Source of the DNA: Sphaerisporangium rubeum
Lineage (GTDB): Bacteria; Actinomycetota; Actinomycetes; Streptosporangiales; Streptosporangiaceae
Reading direction: 5' to 3'
NCBI RefSeq assembly: GCF_014207705.1
Contig: NZ_JACHIU010000001.1
Location: forward strand, 5,572,501 to 5,636,500
DNA length: 64,000 bases
Shown here: in pieces, positions 23,466-32,478 of the stretch
How positions within the stretch are numbered: position 1 is the stretch's first letter
Layout of the letters: each line of letters begins with the position of its first letter
Translations under genes and position numbers: made by a program
Notes under the pieces: model-generated
The model's input: the letters and a program-made list of their open reading frames with translations, nothing else
Told to the model about the DNA's origin: nothing
Databases searched by the model: none

Positions 23466-26400
23466 ATGGAGTTCCGGCTGCTCGGACCGGTCGAGGTGTG
23501 GAACGGGGGGCGGCAGGCGCGGCTCGGAGGGGCCAAGCCTCGGGCTCTGCTGACGGCGTTGCTGCTGGAGGCGGGGCGGGTCGTGGCGGTGGAGCGGCTG
23601 ATCGAGGCGGTGTGGGGGTCGTATTTCCCGGCTACGGCGCGGGCTGTGGTGCAGACGTATGTGGCTTCGTTGCGGCGGTCGCTCGAAGAGGTGGGGGTGA
23701 CGGGGGTGATCGTGTCGCATCGTGCCGGGTACGTGGCACAGGTGCCGGTGGAGGCGATCGACCTGCGGGTGTTCGAGCGGCTGGTGGCCGAGGGCCGGCG
23801 GGATGTGGTGGAGGCGCGGCATGCCGAGGGCCGGGATCGGTTGCGTGCGGCGCTCGGGCTGTGGCGAGGCGCGGCGCTCGGGGGGATCGGGGACAGTTTC
23901 CTGCGGGCCGAGGCGGCGCGGCTGGAGGAACTGCGGCTCACGGTGGTCGAGGAGCGCGTCGCGGCGGACCTGGCGCTCGGGGAGGAGGAGCGGCTGCTGG
24001 ACGAGCTGGCGGCGCTGGTGGCGGCGTATCCGGCGCGGGAGCGGCTGCGGCGGGACCTGATGGTGGCGTTGTACCGCGCGGATCGGCAGGCGGACGCGCT
24101 GGCGGTGTACCGGGAAGGCCGGCGGGTGCTGGTCGAGGAGCTCGGGGTCGAGCCGGGGGTGGAGCTGCGGCAGGCGCACGAGGCGATCCTGCGGTCCGAT
24201 CCGGCGTTGCCGGGCCCGCCGCGGGGCCGCGGGCCGCGGCAGCTTCCTCCCCCGCCGCCGGACTTCGTCGGCAGGCAGGACGAGGTGGCGTCGCTGCGCA
24301 CGGCGCTGACCAGGCCGGACGCGATGCCGATCTGCGTGGTGTCGGGGGCCGGCGGCATGGGGAAGTCGGCGCTGGCGCTGCGGGTGGCGCACGAGGTGGC
24401 GGGGGACTTTCCCGACGGTCAGCTTTATGTCGACCTGCGAGGGACCAGTGACGCGCCTGCGGGACCCGAGGAGGTGCTCGGGAGGGTGTTGCGTGAGCTG
24501 GACCCCGGTACGGCACGGCCGCCGGCGACGCTGGAGGAACGCGCGGGCCGTTACCGGACGCTGATGGCGGGCCGGCGCAAGCTGGTGGTACTGGAGGACG
24601 CGGCGACCGAGGCGCAGGTACGGCCGTTGCTGCCCGGCGGGTCGGGGTGCGCGGTGCTCATCACGTCGCGCTACCGGCTGGTGGGGCTCGCGGGGGCCGT
24701 GTTCGCCGAGCTCGGTGTGCTGCCGCATGACACGGCGATGGAATTGTTCATACGTATCGCGGGACCGGAGCGGGTGGCGGCGGAGCGGGGAGCCGCGGAC
24801 GGCATCGTCGGGTTGTGCGGGGGGTTGCCGCTGGCGGTGCGGATCGCGGGTGCGCGGCTGGCGTCGCGCCGCCGGTGGCCGCTGGCGCGGCTGCTCGGCC
24901 GGCTGGACGACGAGAAGCGCCGGCTGGACGAGCTGACCGTCGGCGACCAGCAGGTGCGTGCCGGTATGAGCCTCAGCTACGCGTTGCTGCCCTCGGCGGC
25001 GCGGACGGCGCTGCGGCGGCTCGGGTTGCTGGGGTTGCCCTCGTTCCCCGCGTGGGTGGCGGCGTCGGCGCTGGACACCGATCTGGACGAGGCGGAACGG
25101 GTCCTCGAGCACCTGGTGGACGTGTCGCTGGTGGACGTCGAGGGGGTGGATCCGGCGGGTCAGCTGCGGTACCGGATGCACGACCTGATCCGGCTGTTCG
25201 CGAAGGAACGTGCCGTCGTGGAGGACGGCGCGGCCGAGCGGAACGCGGTGGTGGCGCGGGTGCTCGGCGGGTGGATCTGGCTGGTGGAGCGGGTCGACGA
25301 GGCGGCGCCACCGTACCTGATCTCGGTGCCGGCGTCGTACCGGCTGGCGTGCCCGGTGGACGAGCGGGTCGCGGCGCAGGTGGTGGCGGCGCCACGGGTG
25401 TGGTTCCGGGTGGAGCAGGAGGCGCTGATCGCGGGGGTGGAGCTGGCGGCGGGGGCCGGCCTGGACGAGCTGGCCGTCGAGCTGACCACGGCGTTGTCGT
25501 GCACGGTGTTCGGTGGTCATCAGTACGTCTTCGACGACCCGTTCGCGAGCTGGCGCCGTACGCACGAGGCGGCGTTGTCGGCGGTGCGGCGCATGGAGAA
25601 CGCGCACGGGGAGGCGACGCTGCTGGCGGGGCTCGGTCAGCTGCACTACGAGCGTGACATGTTCGCCGAGTCGCGGGCCTATCTCAGTCAGGCGTTGTCG
25701 ATGTTCCGTGCCGCCAAGGACGTCCGTGGTGAGGGGGCCACACTGGCGTCGCTCGGCGCGGCGTGCCGGGAGCAGGGGTACCTGCCGGAGGCGCTGCATT
25801 TCCTCGACCGGGCCAGGGAGCTGCTGACGGGGCTCGGCGACGCCTCGGCGCTCGGTCATGTGCGGCGGCTGGCCGGTACGGTGCGGCTGGAGACGGGGGA
25901 GTATCCGGCGGCGTGGGACGACCTGCGGGACGCGCTGGCGCTGTTCACGGCGGCGGGGTCGCGGCGCGGCCGGGGGCTGACGCTGCGCAGCATGTCGCTG
26001 TACCACCGGGCCAGGGGTGAGTGGACGGCGGCCGAGGAGCTGGCGCGTCGGGCTCTTGGGATCTTCCAGGCGGCCGACGACCGCATGATGGAGGCGTACT
26101 GTGTGCGCGCGCTGGCCAAGGCCCTGCTGCGTCAGGGGAGGTTCGAGGAGGCGGGGCCGCCGTTGCGTGAGTCGCTCACGGTGCTGCGGACGCTGCACGA
26201 CTCGTTCGGGGTGGCGTGCACCTTGCGTACGCTCGGCGAGCTGCACCTGGCGGAGGGGAGGTTCCTGCGGGCCGGGGAGCGGCTGGAGGAGTCGCTGCTG
26301 ATCTGGGAACGGCTGGGGGCCGCGTTGTTCCGCGCGCGTACGCTGCGCGACCTGGCCGAGGTGCACGAGTCGCTCGGCGACGCCGCGGCGGCGGCGCGGG

Positions 26401-26468
26401 CCAGAACGGCGGCCGTGGAGACGTTCCGGTCGCACGGGTCGCGGGAGTACGGCGAGATGACGCTGTAA
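23466..26468 (+). CDS. Large AfsR-type SARP regulator (wHTH-BTAD-NB-ARC-TPR)
   Basis: A 1000-aa protein. An OmpR-like winged helix (MEFRLLGPVEVWNGGRQARL to about residue 95) is followed by a bacterial transcriptional activator domain (about 96-245, including RADRQADALAVYREGRRVL). An NB-ARC ATPase has its P-loop SGAGGMGKSALAL near residue 292 and LCGGLPLAVRIAGARL, and TPR repeats run from about residue 700. AfsR-type proteins activate secondary-metabolite clusters by binding direct repeats at the -35 region. GGAGGGTGGGGT precedes the ATG. It probably marks the left border of the spirotetronate cluster, but a purely global role cannot be excluded. Confidence 0.85.
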   Translation: MEFRLLGPVEVWNGGRQARLGGAKPRALLTALLLEAGRVVAVERLIEAVWGSYFPATARAVVQTYVASLRRSLEEVGVTGVIVSHRAGYVAQVPVEAIDLRVFERLVAEGRRDVVEARHAEGRDRLRAALGLWRGAALGGIGDSFLRAEAARLEELRLTVVEERVAADLALGEEERLLDELAALVAAYPARERLRRDLMVALYRADRQADALAVYREGRRVLVEELGVEPGVELRQAHEAILRSDPALPGPPRGRGPRQLPPPPPDFVGRQDEVASLRTALTRPDAMPICVVSGAGGMGKSALALRVAHEVAGDFPDGQLYVDLRGTSDAPAGPEEVLGRVLRELDPGTARPPATLEERAGRYRTLMAGRRKLVVLEDAATEAQVRPLLPGGSGCAVLITSRYRLVGLAGAVFAELGVLPHDTAMELFIRIAGPERVAAERGAADGIVGLCGGLPLAVRIAGARLASRRRWPLARLLGRLDDEKRRLDELTVGDQQVRAGMSLSYALLPSAARTALRRLGLLGLPSFPAWVAASALDTDLDEAERVLEHLVDVSLVDVEGVDPAGQLRYRMHDLIRLFAKERAVVEDGAAERNAVVARVLGGWIWLVERVDEAAPPYLISVPASYRLACPVDERVAAQVVAAPRVWFRVEQEALIAGVELAAGAGLDELAVELTTALSCTVFGGHQYVFDDPFASWRRTHEAALSAVRRMENAHGEATLLAGLGQLHYERDMFAESRAYLSQALSMFRAAKDVRGEGATLASLGAACREQGYLPEALHFLDRARELLTGLGDASALGHVRRLAGTVRLETGEYPAAWDDLRDALALFTAAGSRRGRGLTLRSMSLYHRARGEWTAAEELARRALGIFQAADDRMMEAYCVRALAKALLRQGRFEEAGPPLRESLTVLRTLHDSFGVACTLRTLGELHLAEGRFLRAGERLEESLLIWERLGAALFRARTLRDLAEVHESLGDAAAAARARTAAVETFRSHGSREYGEMTL

Positions 26469-26546
26469 GCGGGATTACAGAGAAATTCCAGGGGCCCGGT
26501 CCATGCTGCGACGATCATCCGCCGACAGCCTCATGGAGTGGCCCCT

Positions 26547-27203
26547 ATGGCGCAGCACGTGCTTCTGTCCGACCCGCGTATCGCCGCCGTTCCGGTGAAG
26601 GAGTGTGGCGAGCCGCTTGTCGACCTCAGGCACGAGAAGGTCATCCGGGTGGATTCACGGCTGGCCGACCTCACGGGTGCGTACGCGCATGTCAGGCTGA
26701 GCGTCGCCGACCGGCTGACGGAGGCGCAGGCGCGGCTCCCCCGCGGCCTGATGCTGCTGCTGGTGGAGGGGTACCGGCCGTACGCGCTGCAGGAGAGCCA
26801 CTTCGCCAATCGTGTGGCGAGGATGCGGCGCGCGCGTCCGGGGTGGACGGAGAAGCGGTTGCGCGCCGAGGCGGGGAGGTTCGTCTCACCGCCGGACGTG
26901 GCGCCGCACGTGTCCGGCGGCGCCGTGGACGTCACGTTGTGCACCGTGGACGGCACCGAGATGCCGATGGGGACGGAGGTGCACGCCACGCCGCCGGAAT
27001 ACGTCGACCCGCGGTTCACGAGGTCGCCGCTGGCTTCGGAGGAGGCGTGGGCCAACCGGCGGATGCTTGCCTCCGCGTTGACGGCCGCGGGGTTCGTCAA
27101 TCATCCGGCGGAATGGTGGCACTGGTCGTACGGTGATCGTTACTGGGCTTTCGTCGAGGGGGCCGCGCACGCGCGTTACGGACCGGCGGCCTTCGAGGGG
27201 TGA
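26547..27203 (+). CDS. VanX-like D-Ala-D-Ala dipeptidase (M15D)
   Basis: The 218-aa product carries the M15D metallopeptidase motifs: LLLVEGYRPYALQ, the SxHxxGxAxD-like zinc site HVSGGAVDVTL, and EWWHWSYGDRYWAF containing the catalytic Glu and final His ligand. Such enzymes cleave D-alanyl-D-alanine in wall turnover or glycopeptide resistance. No vanH or vanA partner is present, so a resistance role is unlikely. ATG at 26547 with GGAG eight bases upstream. It lies between two SARP genes, 78 bases after the AfsR-type gene, and has no obvious role in spirotetronate synthesis. Confidence 0.82.
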   Translation: MAQHVLLSDPRIAAVPVKECGEPLVDLRHEKVIRVDSRLADLTGAYAHVRLSVADRLTEAQARLPRGLMLLLVEGYRPYALQESHFANRVARMRRARPGWTEKRLRAEAGRFVSPPDVAPHVSGGAVDVTLCTVDGTEMPMGTEVHATPPEYVDPRFTRSPLASEEAWANRRMLASALTAAGFVNHPAEWWHWSYGDRYWAFVEGAAHARYGPAAFEG

Positions 27204-27252
27204 GCCGGTGACCTGGCGGTTCCCGGCGCGGCGAAAGCCGCGAAACATGCTG

Positions 27253-27272
27253 ATTACCTTTATGTAGGTAAT
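27253..27272. promoter_or_regulatory. Palindrome ATTACCT-n6-AGGTAAT upstream of SARP gene
   Basis: A perfect 7+6+7 inverted repeat lies 96 bases before the SARP start in an A+T-rich gap. Its AGGTA half-site recurs as two direct copies (TACCT on + strand) in the LAL/RHS intergenic region at 32287-32300. It is a candidate shared operator for a cluster regulator. Confidence 0.5.
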
Positions 27273-27367
27273 TTCTCTGATGTGCGGCTTCCATGGGCCC
27301 AACAGGGTGGGGAGTACGGCTCTCGCGTGAGCGGAGTTGTCGTCCATACCAGTCGCACGAGGTGCAG

Positions 27368-28135
27368 ATGCGTTACGAACTGCTGGGGCCGCTCCGGGTT
27401 TTCGATGGACGGGAGTTCCATGCGCTGAGCGCTCCCAAGATGGAGATGACGCTGGCCACACTGCTCGTGAGAGCGGAACGGGTCACCACCAAGGAACAGA
27501 TCGTCGAGGAACTGTGGGGGGAGCATCCGCCTCGCTGCGCCTCGGCGGCGTTACATGTGTACATCTCGCAGTTACGCAAGTTCCTGGCGGCGGCCGGGGA
27601 ACGCGCGGCCATCGTCACCAAGGCCCCGGGGTACGTGTTGCGGCTGCAGGGGGCCGGGTACGACGTGGCGGAGTTCCAGCGGGCCGTCCAGCACGGCCGG
27701 CTGCACCTGCAGGCGGGACGGTACGCCGAGGCGCTGGCGGAGTTCGAGAAGGGGCTGGCGTTGCTGCGGGGGCCGGTGCTCGAGGACCTCGCGGAGGGGC
27801 CGGTGCTGAGCGCGTTCGCGGCGTGGGTCGAGACCGAGCGGCTGGACTGCCTGGAGTTGTCGATCGAGGCGCGCAACGCGCTCGGCCGCCACCGTGAGGT
27901 GATCGGGCCGTTGAACACGCTGATCGCGCAGTATCCGCTGCGTGAGTCGCTCTACCGGCACCTGATGGTCGCGCTGTACCGGTCGGAGCGGCAGGCGGAC
28001 GCGCTTGCGGTGTACCGGTCGGCGCACCAGGTGCTGAGGATGGAGCTCGGGGTGCAGCCGTGCCGTTCGCTGCGGCGGCTGCATCACGCGATCCTGACGT
28101 CGGACGACCTTCTCGATCTGCCCGCGGCGAGCTGA
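27368..28135 (+). CDS. Pathway-specific SARP activator with two TTA codons
   Basis: The 255-aa protein is a compact SARP: winged HTH (MRYELLGPLRVFDGREF, LATLLVRAERVTTKEQIVEELWGE, HVYISQLRKFL) followed by a BTAD ending RMELGVQP. There is no ATPase, as in DnrI, RedD and AbyI-type activators. Codons 62 and 69 (27551 and 27572) are TTA, so translation should depend on the rare leucyl tRNA encoded by bldA. The ATG follows GAGGT. The stop is two bases before the thioesterase start, so regulator, thioesterase and phosphopantetheinyl transferase form one transcript. It probably activates the PKS and tetronate operons. Confidence 0.88.
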   Translation: MRYELLGPLRVFDGREFHALSAPKMEMTLATLLVRAERVTTKEQIVEELWGEHPPRCASAALHVYISQLRKFLAAAGERAAIVTKAPGYVLRLQGAGYDVAEFQRAVQHGRLHLQAGRYAEALAEFEKGLALLRGPVLEDLAEGPVLSAFAAWVETERLDCLELSIEARNALGRHREVIGPLNTLIAQYPLRESLYRHLMVALYRSERQADALAVYRSAHQVLRMELGVQPCRSLRRLHHAILTSDDLLDLPAAS

Positions 28136-28137
28136 CC

Positions 28138-28863
28138 GTGCCTGGCGGGCCGACGTGGGTGCGGCGGTTCCATCCGGGCCCGGACGCGGCGGCGGAGGTG
28201 GTGTGCCTCCCGCACGCGGGTGGCGCGGCGGCGTACTGGTTCCCGTTGTCGGCGCTGCTCGCGCCGGCGGCCGAGGTGCTCGCCGTGCAGTACCCGGGAC
28301 GGCAGGACCGGTACAAGGAGGCCGCGCTGGAGGACCTGCACGTGATGGCCGGCCTGATCGCCGAGGAGCTCGGCCCGGCGTCCCGGCCGCGTGTCCTGCT
28401 CGGTCACAGCATGGGTGCGTCGCTGGCGTACGAGGTGGCACTGCGGCTCACGACGCCGCCGGACGTGCTGGTGGTGTCGGGACGGCGCGCGCCGTCGCGG
28501 CGGCGGCCGGCCGAGCACCTGGACGACGTGGAGCTGGTGGCCAAGGTGCGTGCGCTCGGCGGCACGGACGCGGCGCGGCTCGCCGACCCCGACGTGCTGG
28601 AGATGGTGCTGCCGGCGCTGCGTGCCGACCACCGGGCTCTGGCGGCGTACCGGGACACGCCGGGTGCGGTGCCGTGTCCTGTGGTGGGGCTCGCGGGGGA
28701 CGGCGACGCCGAGGCGCCGGTCGAGGACGTGGACGCGTGGCGGCATCACACCACGGGTGGGTTCACGTTGCGGGTGTTCCCCGGCGGCCATTTCTTCGTC
28801 GCCGAGCGTCTGCGTGAGGTGGCCGATGTCGTCGCGGGGCTGCTCCCCCGGGCCGTGTCGTGA
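28138..28863 (+). CDS. Type II editing thioesterase (AbyT-like)
   Basis: The 241-aa alpha/beta hydrolase has LPHAGGAAAYWFPL near the N-terminus, VQYPGRQDR, the nucleophile motif GHSMG (Ser91) and a late GGHFFVAE carrying the catalytic His. This is the pattern of type II thioesterases that remove aberrant acyl groups from PKS carrier proteins. The abyssomicin cluster has a homologue, AbyT. GTG start two bases after the SARP stop. Its own stop overlaps the phosphopantetheinyl transferase start (GTGA). Confidence 0.88.
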   Translation: MPGGPTWVRRFHPGPDAAAEVVCLPHAGGAAAYWFPLSALLAPAAEVLAVQYPGRQDRYKEAALEDLHVMAGLIAEELGPASRPRVLLGHSMGASLAYEVALRLTTPPDVLVVSGRRAPSRRRPAEHLDDVELVAKVRALGGTDAARLADPDVLEMVLPALRADHRALAAYRDTPGAVPCPVVGLAGDGDAEAPVEDVDAWRHHTTGGFTLRVFPGGHFFVAERLREVADVVAGLLPRAVS

Positions 28864-29579
28864 TCAGGGAGTTGCTGCCGCCGTGGGTGGTGGCCGTGGA
28901 GACCGGTGAGGACCCGGCGGACGCGTGGCTGTACCCGCAGGAGGCGGCGGTCGTACGCGGAGCGGTGGACGCGCGCCGCCGCGAGTTCACCACGGTGCGG
29001 CACTGCGCGCGAGCGGCGCTGCGTGAACTCGGGGTGGAACGGCGTCCACTGCTGCCGGGGCCGAGAGGCGCGCCGCTGTGGCCGCCGGGGGTCGTCGGCA
29101 GCATGACGCACTGCGCGGGGCTGCGCGCGGCGGCCGTGTCCTTGCGGCGGCACGCGGCGTCGATCGGCATCGACGCCGAGCCCGGTGAACCGGTGCCGCC
29201 GGGGATCCTGCGGGCCATCGCGTCACCGCGCGAACAACGGCACGTCGACGACCTGCTCGAGCGGATTCCCGGGGTGCGGTGGGACCGGCTGCTGTTCAGC
29301 GCCAAGGAGGCGGTGTACAAGGCGTGGTTCCCGCTGACCGGCCGCCGGCTGGACTTCCCCGACGCGTCCGTCGAGTTCGACCCCGGCACCGGGACGTTCC
29401 TCGCGCGGACGGCCGTGACCGGCGGCCGGGAACCGCGGTACTTCAGCGGCCGGTGGGGGGCCGGCTCGGGGTTGCTGGCCACGGTGGTCACGGTCCCCGC
29501 GTGGCGCGTCCGGCCGGAGGTGTCAGCCCGGGGTGCCGGCGAGGAGGCGGGCCAGGGCCGCGCGGGAGCCCACGCCTAG
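28860..29579 (+). CDS. 4'-phosphopantetheinyl transferase (Sfp/EntD type)
   Basis: The 239-aa protein contains the Sfp-superfamily motifs: GSMTHCAGLRAAAV, SIGIDAEP (Mg-binding Asp105 and Glu107) and FSAKEAVYKAWFPLTGRRLDF near residues 146-166. It would convert the PKS and discrete ACPs to their holo forms with coenzyme A. GTG start in GTGA overlap with the thioesterase. Its 3' end overlaps the convergent LAL regulator by 57 bases, so the C-terminal tail (rich in Gly, Ala and Arg) is partly antisense to that gene. Confidence 0.88.
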   Translation: MIRELLPPWVVAVETGEDPADAWLYPQEAAVVRGAVDARRREFTTVRHCARAALRELGVERRPLLPGPRGAPLWPPGVVGSMTHCAGLRAAAVSLRRHAASIGIDAEPGEPVPPGILRAIASPREQRHVDDLLERIPGVRWDRLLFSAKEAVYKAWFPLTGRRLDFPDASVEFDPGTGTFLARTAVTGGREPRYFSGRWGAGSGLLATVVTVPAWRVRPEVSARGAGEEAGQGRAGAHA

Positions 29580-32246
29580 TTTGGTGTAGACGCGGGTCAG
29601 GTGGACGTCCACGGTGCGGGGGCTGATGCGCAGGCGGCCGGCGATGTCCTTGGTCTTGAGGCCCTCCCCCGCGAGGTCGGCGACCTGGCGTTCGCGCACG
29701 GTGAGGTCGGCGAGTCCGCCCGGCGAACCCTGCACGCCGCCTCGGGTCGCGGAACGCAGGTGGTCGCGGGCCCGTGCCGCGGCGGGGCCGGTGTCGCCGA
29801 GCAGGCCGAGTGCGTCTTCGTAACTGCGGACCGCCTGGTCCCACCGCTGCGCGCGGCTGTGCGCGTGACCGCGGGCCAGCGAGGCGTGTCCGCCGGCCTC
29901 CGGCAGGCCGACGGCGGCGGCGGCGCGCTGCGCGCGTACGGCCCACTCCTCGATACGATCGCCGGTCTCCGCGCCGGTGCGCAGGCACGCGGCGGCGAGC
30001 AGTTCGTAGCACCTGGCGGCGAGCACGGGAACCGGTTCACTGACCTTGACGTCGCCGTCGGGGAGGAGCAGCGCGACGACCCGCTGGGGGTCGCCGCCGG
30101 CGAGCGCGGCCTCGGCGAACAGCAACGCGTTGAGCGGCGTGCGTGAGACGATCGACGGCGACACCGGGTGTGGCGGCGCGTAGCGGGCCATGGTGGGACG
30201 GCCCTGGATGGCCCAGGCGGCGGCGGTCACCGCGTCGGCGAGGCCCCCCTGGTCGGGACGGCCGGTCCGGTCGGCGGTGGCTCTGGCCTCCAGGGTGGCG
30301 CTGAGCGCGTCGGCGGTGCGGCCGAGGTGGTAGAGCGTGTAGCCGAGGGTGTTGAGCAGCATGGGGAGCATGTGGACGTCGCCGCGTTCACGTGAGGCGG
30401 TCAGTGCGTGTCCGGCGTGCGCGCGGCCGTCCTCGTACCAGCCCATCATGGCTTCGGCCCAGCTCAGCACCAGCAGGTGCGCGGCCTCGCGCGGAGTGGC
30501 GGGCCGGATGGGGCCGCCGGGGACGAGCGCGTGCGCGGCCTGGCGCAGCGGGGTCTCGGCGTCGCGGGTGTCGCCGGTGATCGCGGCGCACATGCCGAGC
30601 AGCGCCAGCCTGCCGCCGCGGGTCACCGGGTCTTCGTAGCCGGCGTTGCGGGCCAGCGCCTCGACGTCGGTACGGGCCGGTATCGCGCCGCCGATCACCT
30701 TGACGAGCTGCGCCTGGCCGAGCAGCAGCGTGCGGGTGACGGGGTCGGCGCCGTGCGCGCCGTTCAGTTCGGCGGCGATGACGCCGAGCGCGTCCTCGCC
30801 GTGACCCACCGCGGCCATCGCGGTGGACAGGAACGCCACCGCCTCGGCGCGGGCCCGCGGGTCCTGCCGGCCGCCGAGGACGTCGCGGCCGAGACGCCGG
30901 AGGCCGGCGGCGTCGCCTGTGGCCGCGAAGGCGCGTGCGACGGGTTGCCACAACCCCGGTTCCGGCGTGGTGTCGCCGGCGGTGGCGCGGCGCAGCCGCA
31001 GGGTCGCGCCGACCCAGTGCGCCGCCTCGGCGGGGTGGCCGGCGTGCAGCGCGTCGTGCGCCGCGGCGGCCAGCACGCCGGCGTCGGAGGGCCGGGTCTC
31101 GGCGCCGGACCGCTCGGCGTGCCAGGCGAGCCGGGTCGCGGACGCGGCGGTCCGTGCCAGGTGGTCCAAGGCGCGGCGGTGCGCGGAGGCGCGCCAGCAG
31201 GAGTCGATGGTCTCGTACACGGCGCGCCGCACCAGTGGATGCCGGAACGTCAGCGCGCCGGGGTCGGTGCCGGCGTACCGGACGAGGTCGCGGGTGCGCA
31301 GGTCGCTGAGCAGCCGGCACGTCTCGGCGCGGTCGAGCTGCGCGACCTCGGCGGCGGACTCCATGTCGAAGACGTCGCCGAGCACGGCCGCCGCGTGCAG
31401 CACGGTGCGGGTCCGGGCCGGCAGCAGTTCGGTCTCCACGAGCAGCCGCGCGCCGAGGCCGCCGTGCGACCAGGGGCCCGTGTCGTCCGGGCCGCCGCCC
31501 GGCACGGCGAGCGCGGTCATGTAGAGCGGGTTGCCTGTCCCCTGTTCGTGCAGCCGCCGCACGTCGGCGGTGACGAGGTCGCCGAGCAGGGCCGCCGACT
31601 CGGTGAGGGGAAGCGGCCCGAGCCGTACCGATCCGACGGTGCCGAGCTCGGCGCCGTGTTCGAGCACCGAACGCAGCCGCAGGGGGACCTGCCGGGGCCG
31701 GTACGCGACGACGAGAGTGAGGGCCCCTTCCAGGGGACGGCGCATCAGGGTCTCCACCAGGTGCACCGAGGACGGGTCGGCCCAGTGGAAGTCGTCGAGC
31801 AGCAGCAGGAGGGTCTGGCCCGGTGCGGCGCCGAGGCAGCCGGCGAGCGCGGTGCGCACGGCGCCGTGGAACCGGCGGCGTTCCGCGAACGACATCGCGC
31901 CGGTGCAGGTGGTCGCGCCGAGCGTGTCGAGCAGGGCCGCGGCCTCCGGCACGATCCTGCCGCCCTCGCCGCGCCAGGTTCCGAAGGCGTGCAGCAACGG
32001 GTGGAACGGCGCTTCGGCCTCGGCTTCGGCGCAGCGTCCACGAAGCACGGTGCCGCCTTCGCGGCGTACCTGCTCGGCCAGGGTGGTGAGCAGCCATGTC
32101 TTGCCGGTGCCGGGGTCGCCGGTCAACTCGGCGACGGCGCCGCACCGCTCGCGCGCGGAGGCGGCGAGCTGTGCCAGGCGGTCGTATTCGGAGCTCCGGA
32201 CGACGGTGGCCCGTCCGGACTCGTTGTGCAGAGTGGTGACGGTCAT
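29523..32246 (-). CDS. LAL-family LuxR regulator
   Basis: A 907-aa large ATP-binding LuxR protein. The N-terminal AAA-type ATPase has the P-loop TGDPGTGKTWLL (about residue 42) and a LLLLDDFHWADPSS Walker B. A long helical middle follows, then a C-terminal LuxR HTH (LTVRERQVADLAGEGLKTKDIA, then ISPRTVDVHLTRVYTKLGV). LAL regulators are typical pathway activators of macrolide and spirotetronate clusters. It is divergent from the RHS gene, and the gap holds a TACCT-aatt-TACCT repeat. It overlaps the convergent phosphopantetheinyl transferase gene. Confidence 0.9.
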   Translation of the reverse strand: MTVTTLHNESGRATVVRSSEYDRLAQLAASARERCGAVAELTGDPGTGKTWLLTTLAEQVRREGGTVLRGRCAEAEAEAPFHPLLHAFGTWRGEGGRIVPEAAALLDTLGATTCTGAMSFAERRRFHGAVRTALAGCLGAAPGQTLLLLLDDFHWADPSSVHLVETLMRRPLEGALTLVVAYRPRQVPLRLRSVLEHGAELGTVGSVRLGPLPLTESAALLGDLVTADVRRLHEQGTGNPLYMTALAVPGGGPDDTGPWSHGGLGARLLVETELLPARTRTVLHAAAVLGDVFDMESAAEVAQLDRAETCRLLSDLRTRDLVRYAGTDPGALTFRHPLVRRAVYETIDSCWRASAHRRALDHLARTAASATRLAWHAERSGAETRPSDAGVLAAAAHDALHAGHPAEAAHWVGATLRLRRATAGDTTPEPGLWQPVARAFAATGDAAGLRRLGRDVLGGRQDPRARAEAVAFLSTAMAAVGHGEDALGVIAAELNGAHGADPVTRTLLLGQAQLVKVIGGAIPARTDVEALARNAGYEDPVTRGGRLALLGMCAAITGDTRDAETPLRQAAHALVPGGPIRPATPREAAHLLVLSWAEAMMGWYEDGRAHAGHALTASRERGDVHMLPMLLNTLGYTLYHLGRTADALSATLEARATADRTGRPDQGGLADAVTAAAWAIQGRPTMARYAPPHPVSPSIVSRTPLNALLFAEAALAGGDPQRVVALLLPDGDVKVSEPVPVLAARCYELLAAACLRTGAETGDRIEEWAVRAQRAAAAVGLPEAGGHASLARGHAHSRAQRWDQAVRSYEDALGLLGDTGPAAARARDHLRSATRGGVQGSPGGLADLTVRERQVADLAGEGLKTKDIAGRLRISPRTVDVHLTRVYTKLGVGSRAALARLLAGTPG

Positions 32247-32286
32247 CTTCGCAAGTGCCTCCCCTGGTCGCCGGGTCGCATGCGCC

Positions 32287-32300
32287 TACCTAATTTACCT
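32287..32300. promoter_or_regulatory. Direct repeat TACCT-AATT-TACCT between LAL and RHS genes
   Basis: Two TACCT copies nine bases apart start to start lie 41 bases upstream of the LAL start codon and about 180 bases upstream of the RHS start. The same half-site forms the palindrome at 27253-27272. The rest of the 232-base gap (32247-32478) shows no other clear structure. A common regulator for both promoters is inferred. Confidence 0.4.
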
Positions 32301-32478
32301 TCACAACACGTCGGTACTCAGGGGTGGATGCGCGGGAATCCGGCGGCGGGGAGCTTGGAGCGCGGTGAACAGGGCCTGGAGCGTTAAGTCCAGCTTTAGG
32401 GGCCGGTCCGACGATGATCCTCAGTCCTCTGCCCCCCGAGGACGGAACGCAGGTCACCGAGCCGAGGAGTCGACCGCC

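Noticed and set aside
22503-26435. 1310-codon open frame on the minus strand
   Set aside because: Antisense to the RDD and AfsR-type genes. The product is Arg/His/Pro-rich with no domain, typical of third-position G+C bias.
26547-27203. Glycopeptide resistance locus
   Set aside because: Only a VanX-like dipeptidase is present, with no VanH, VanA or VanRS partners.
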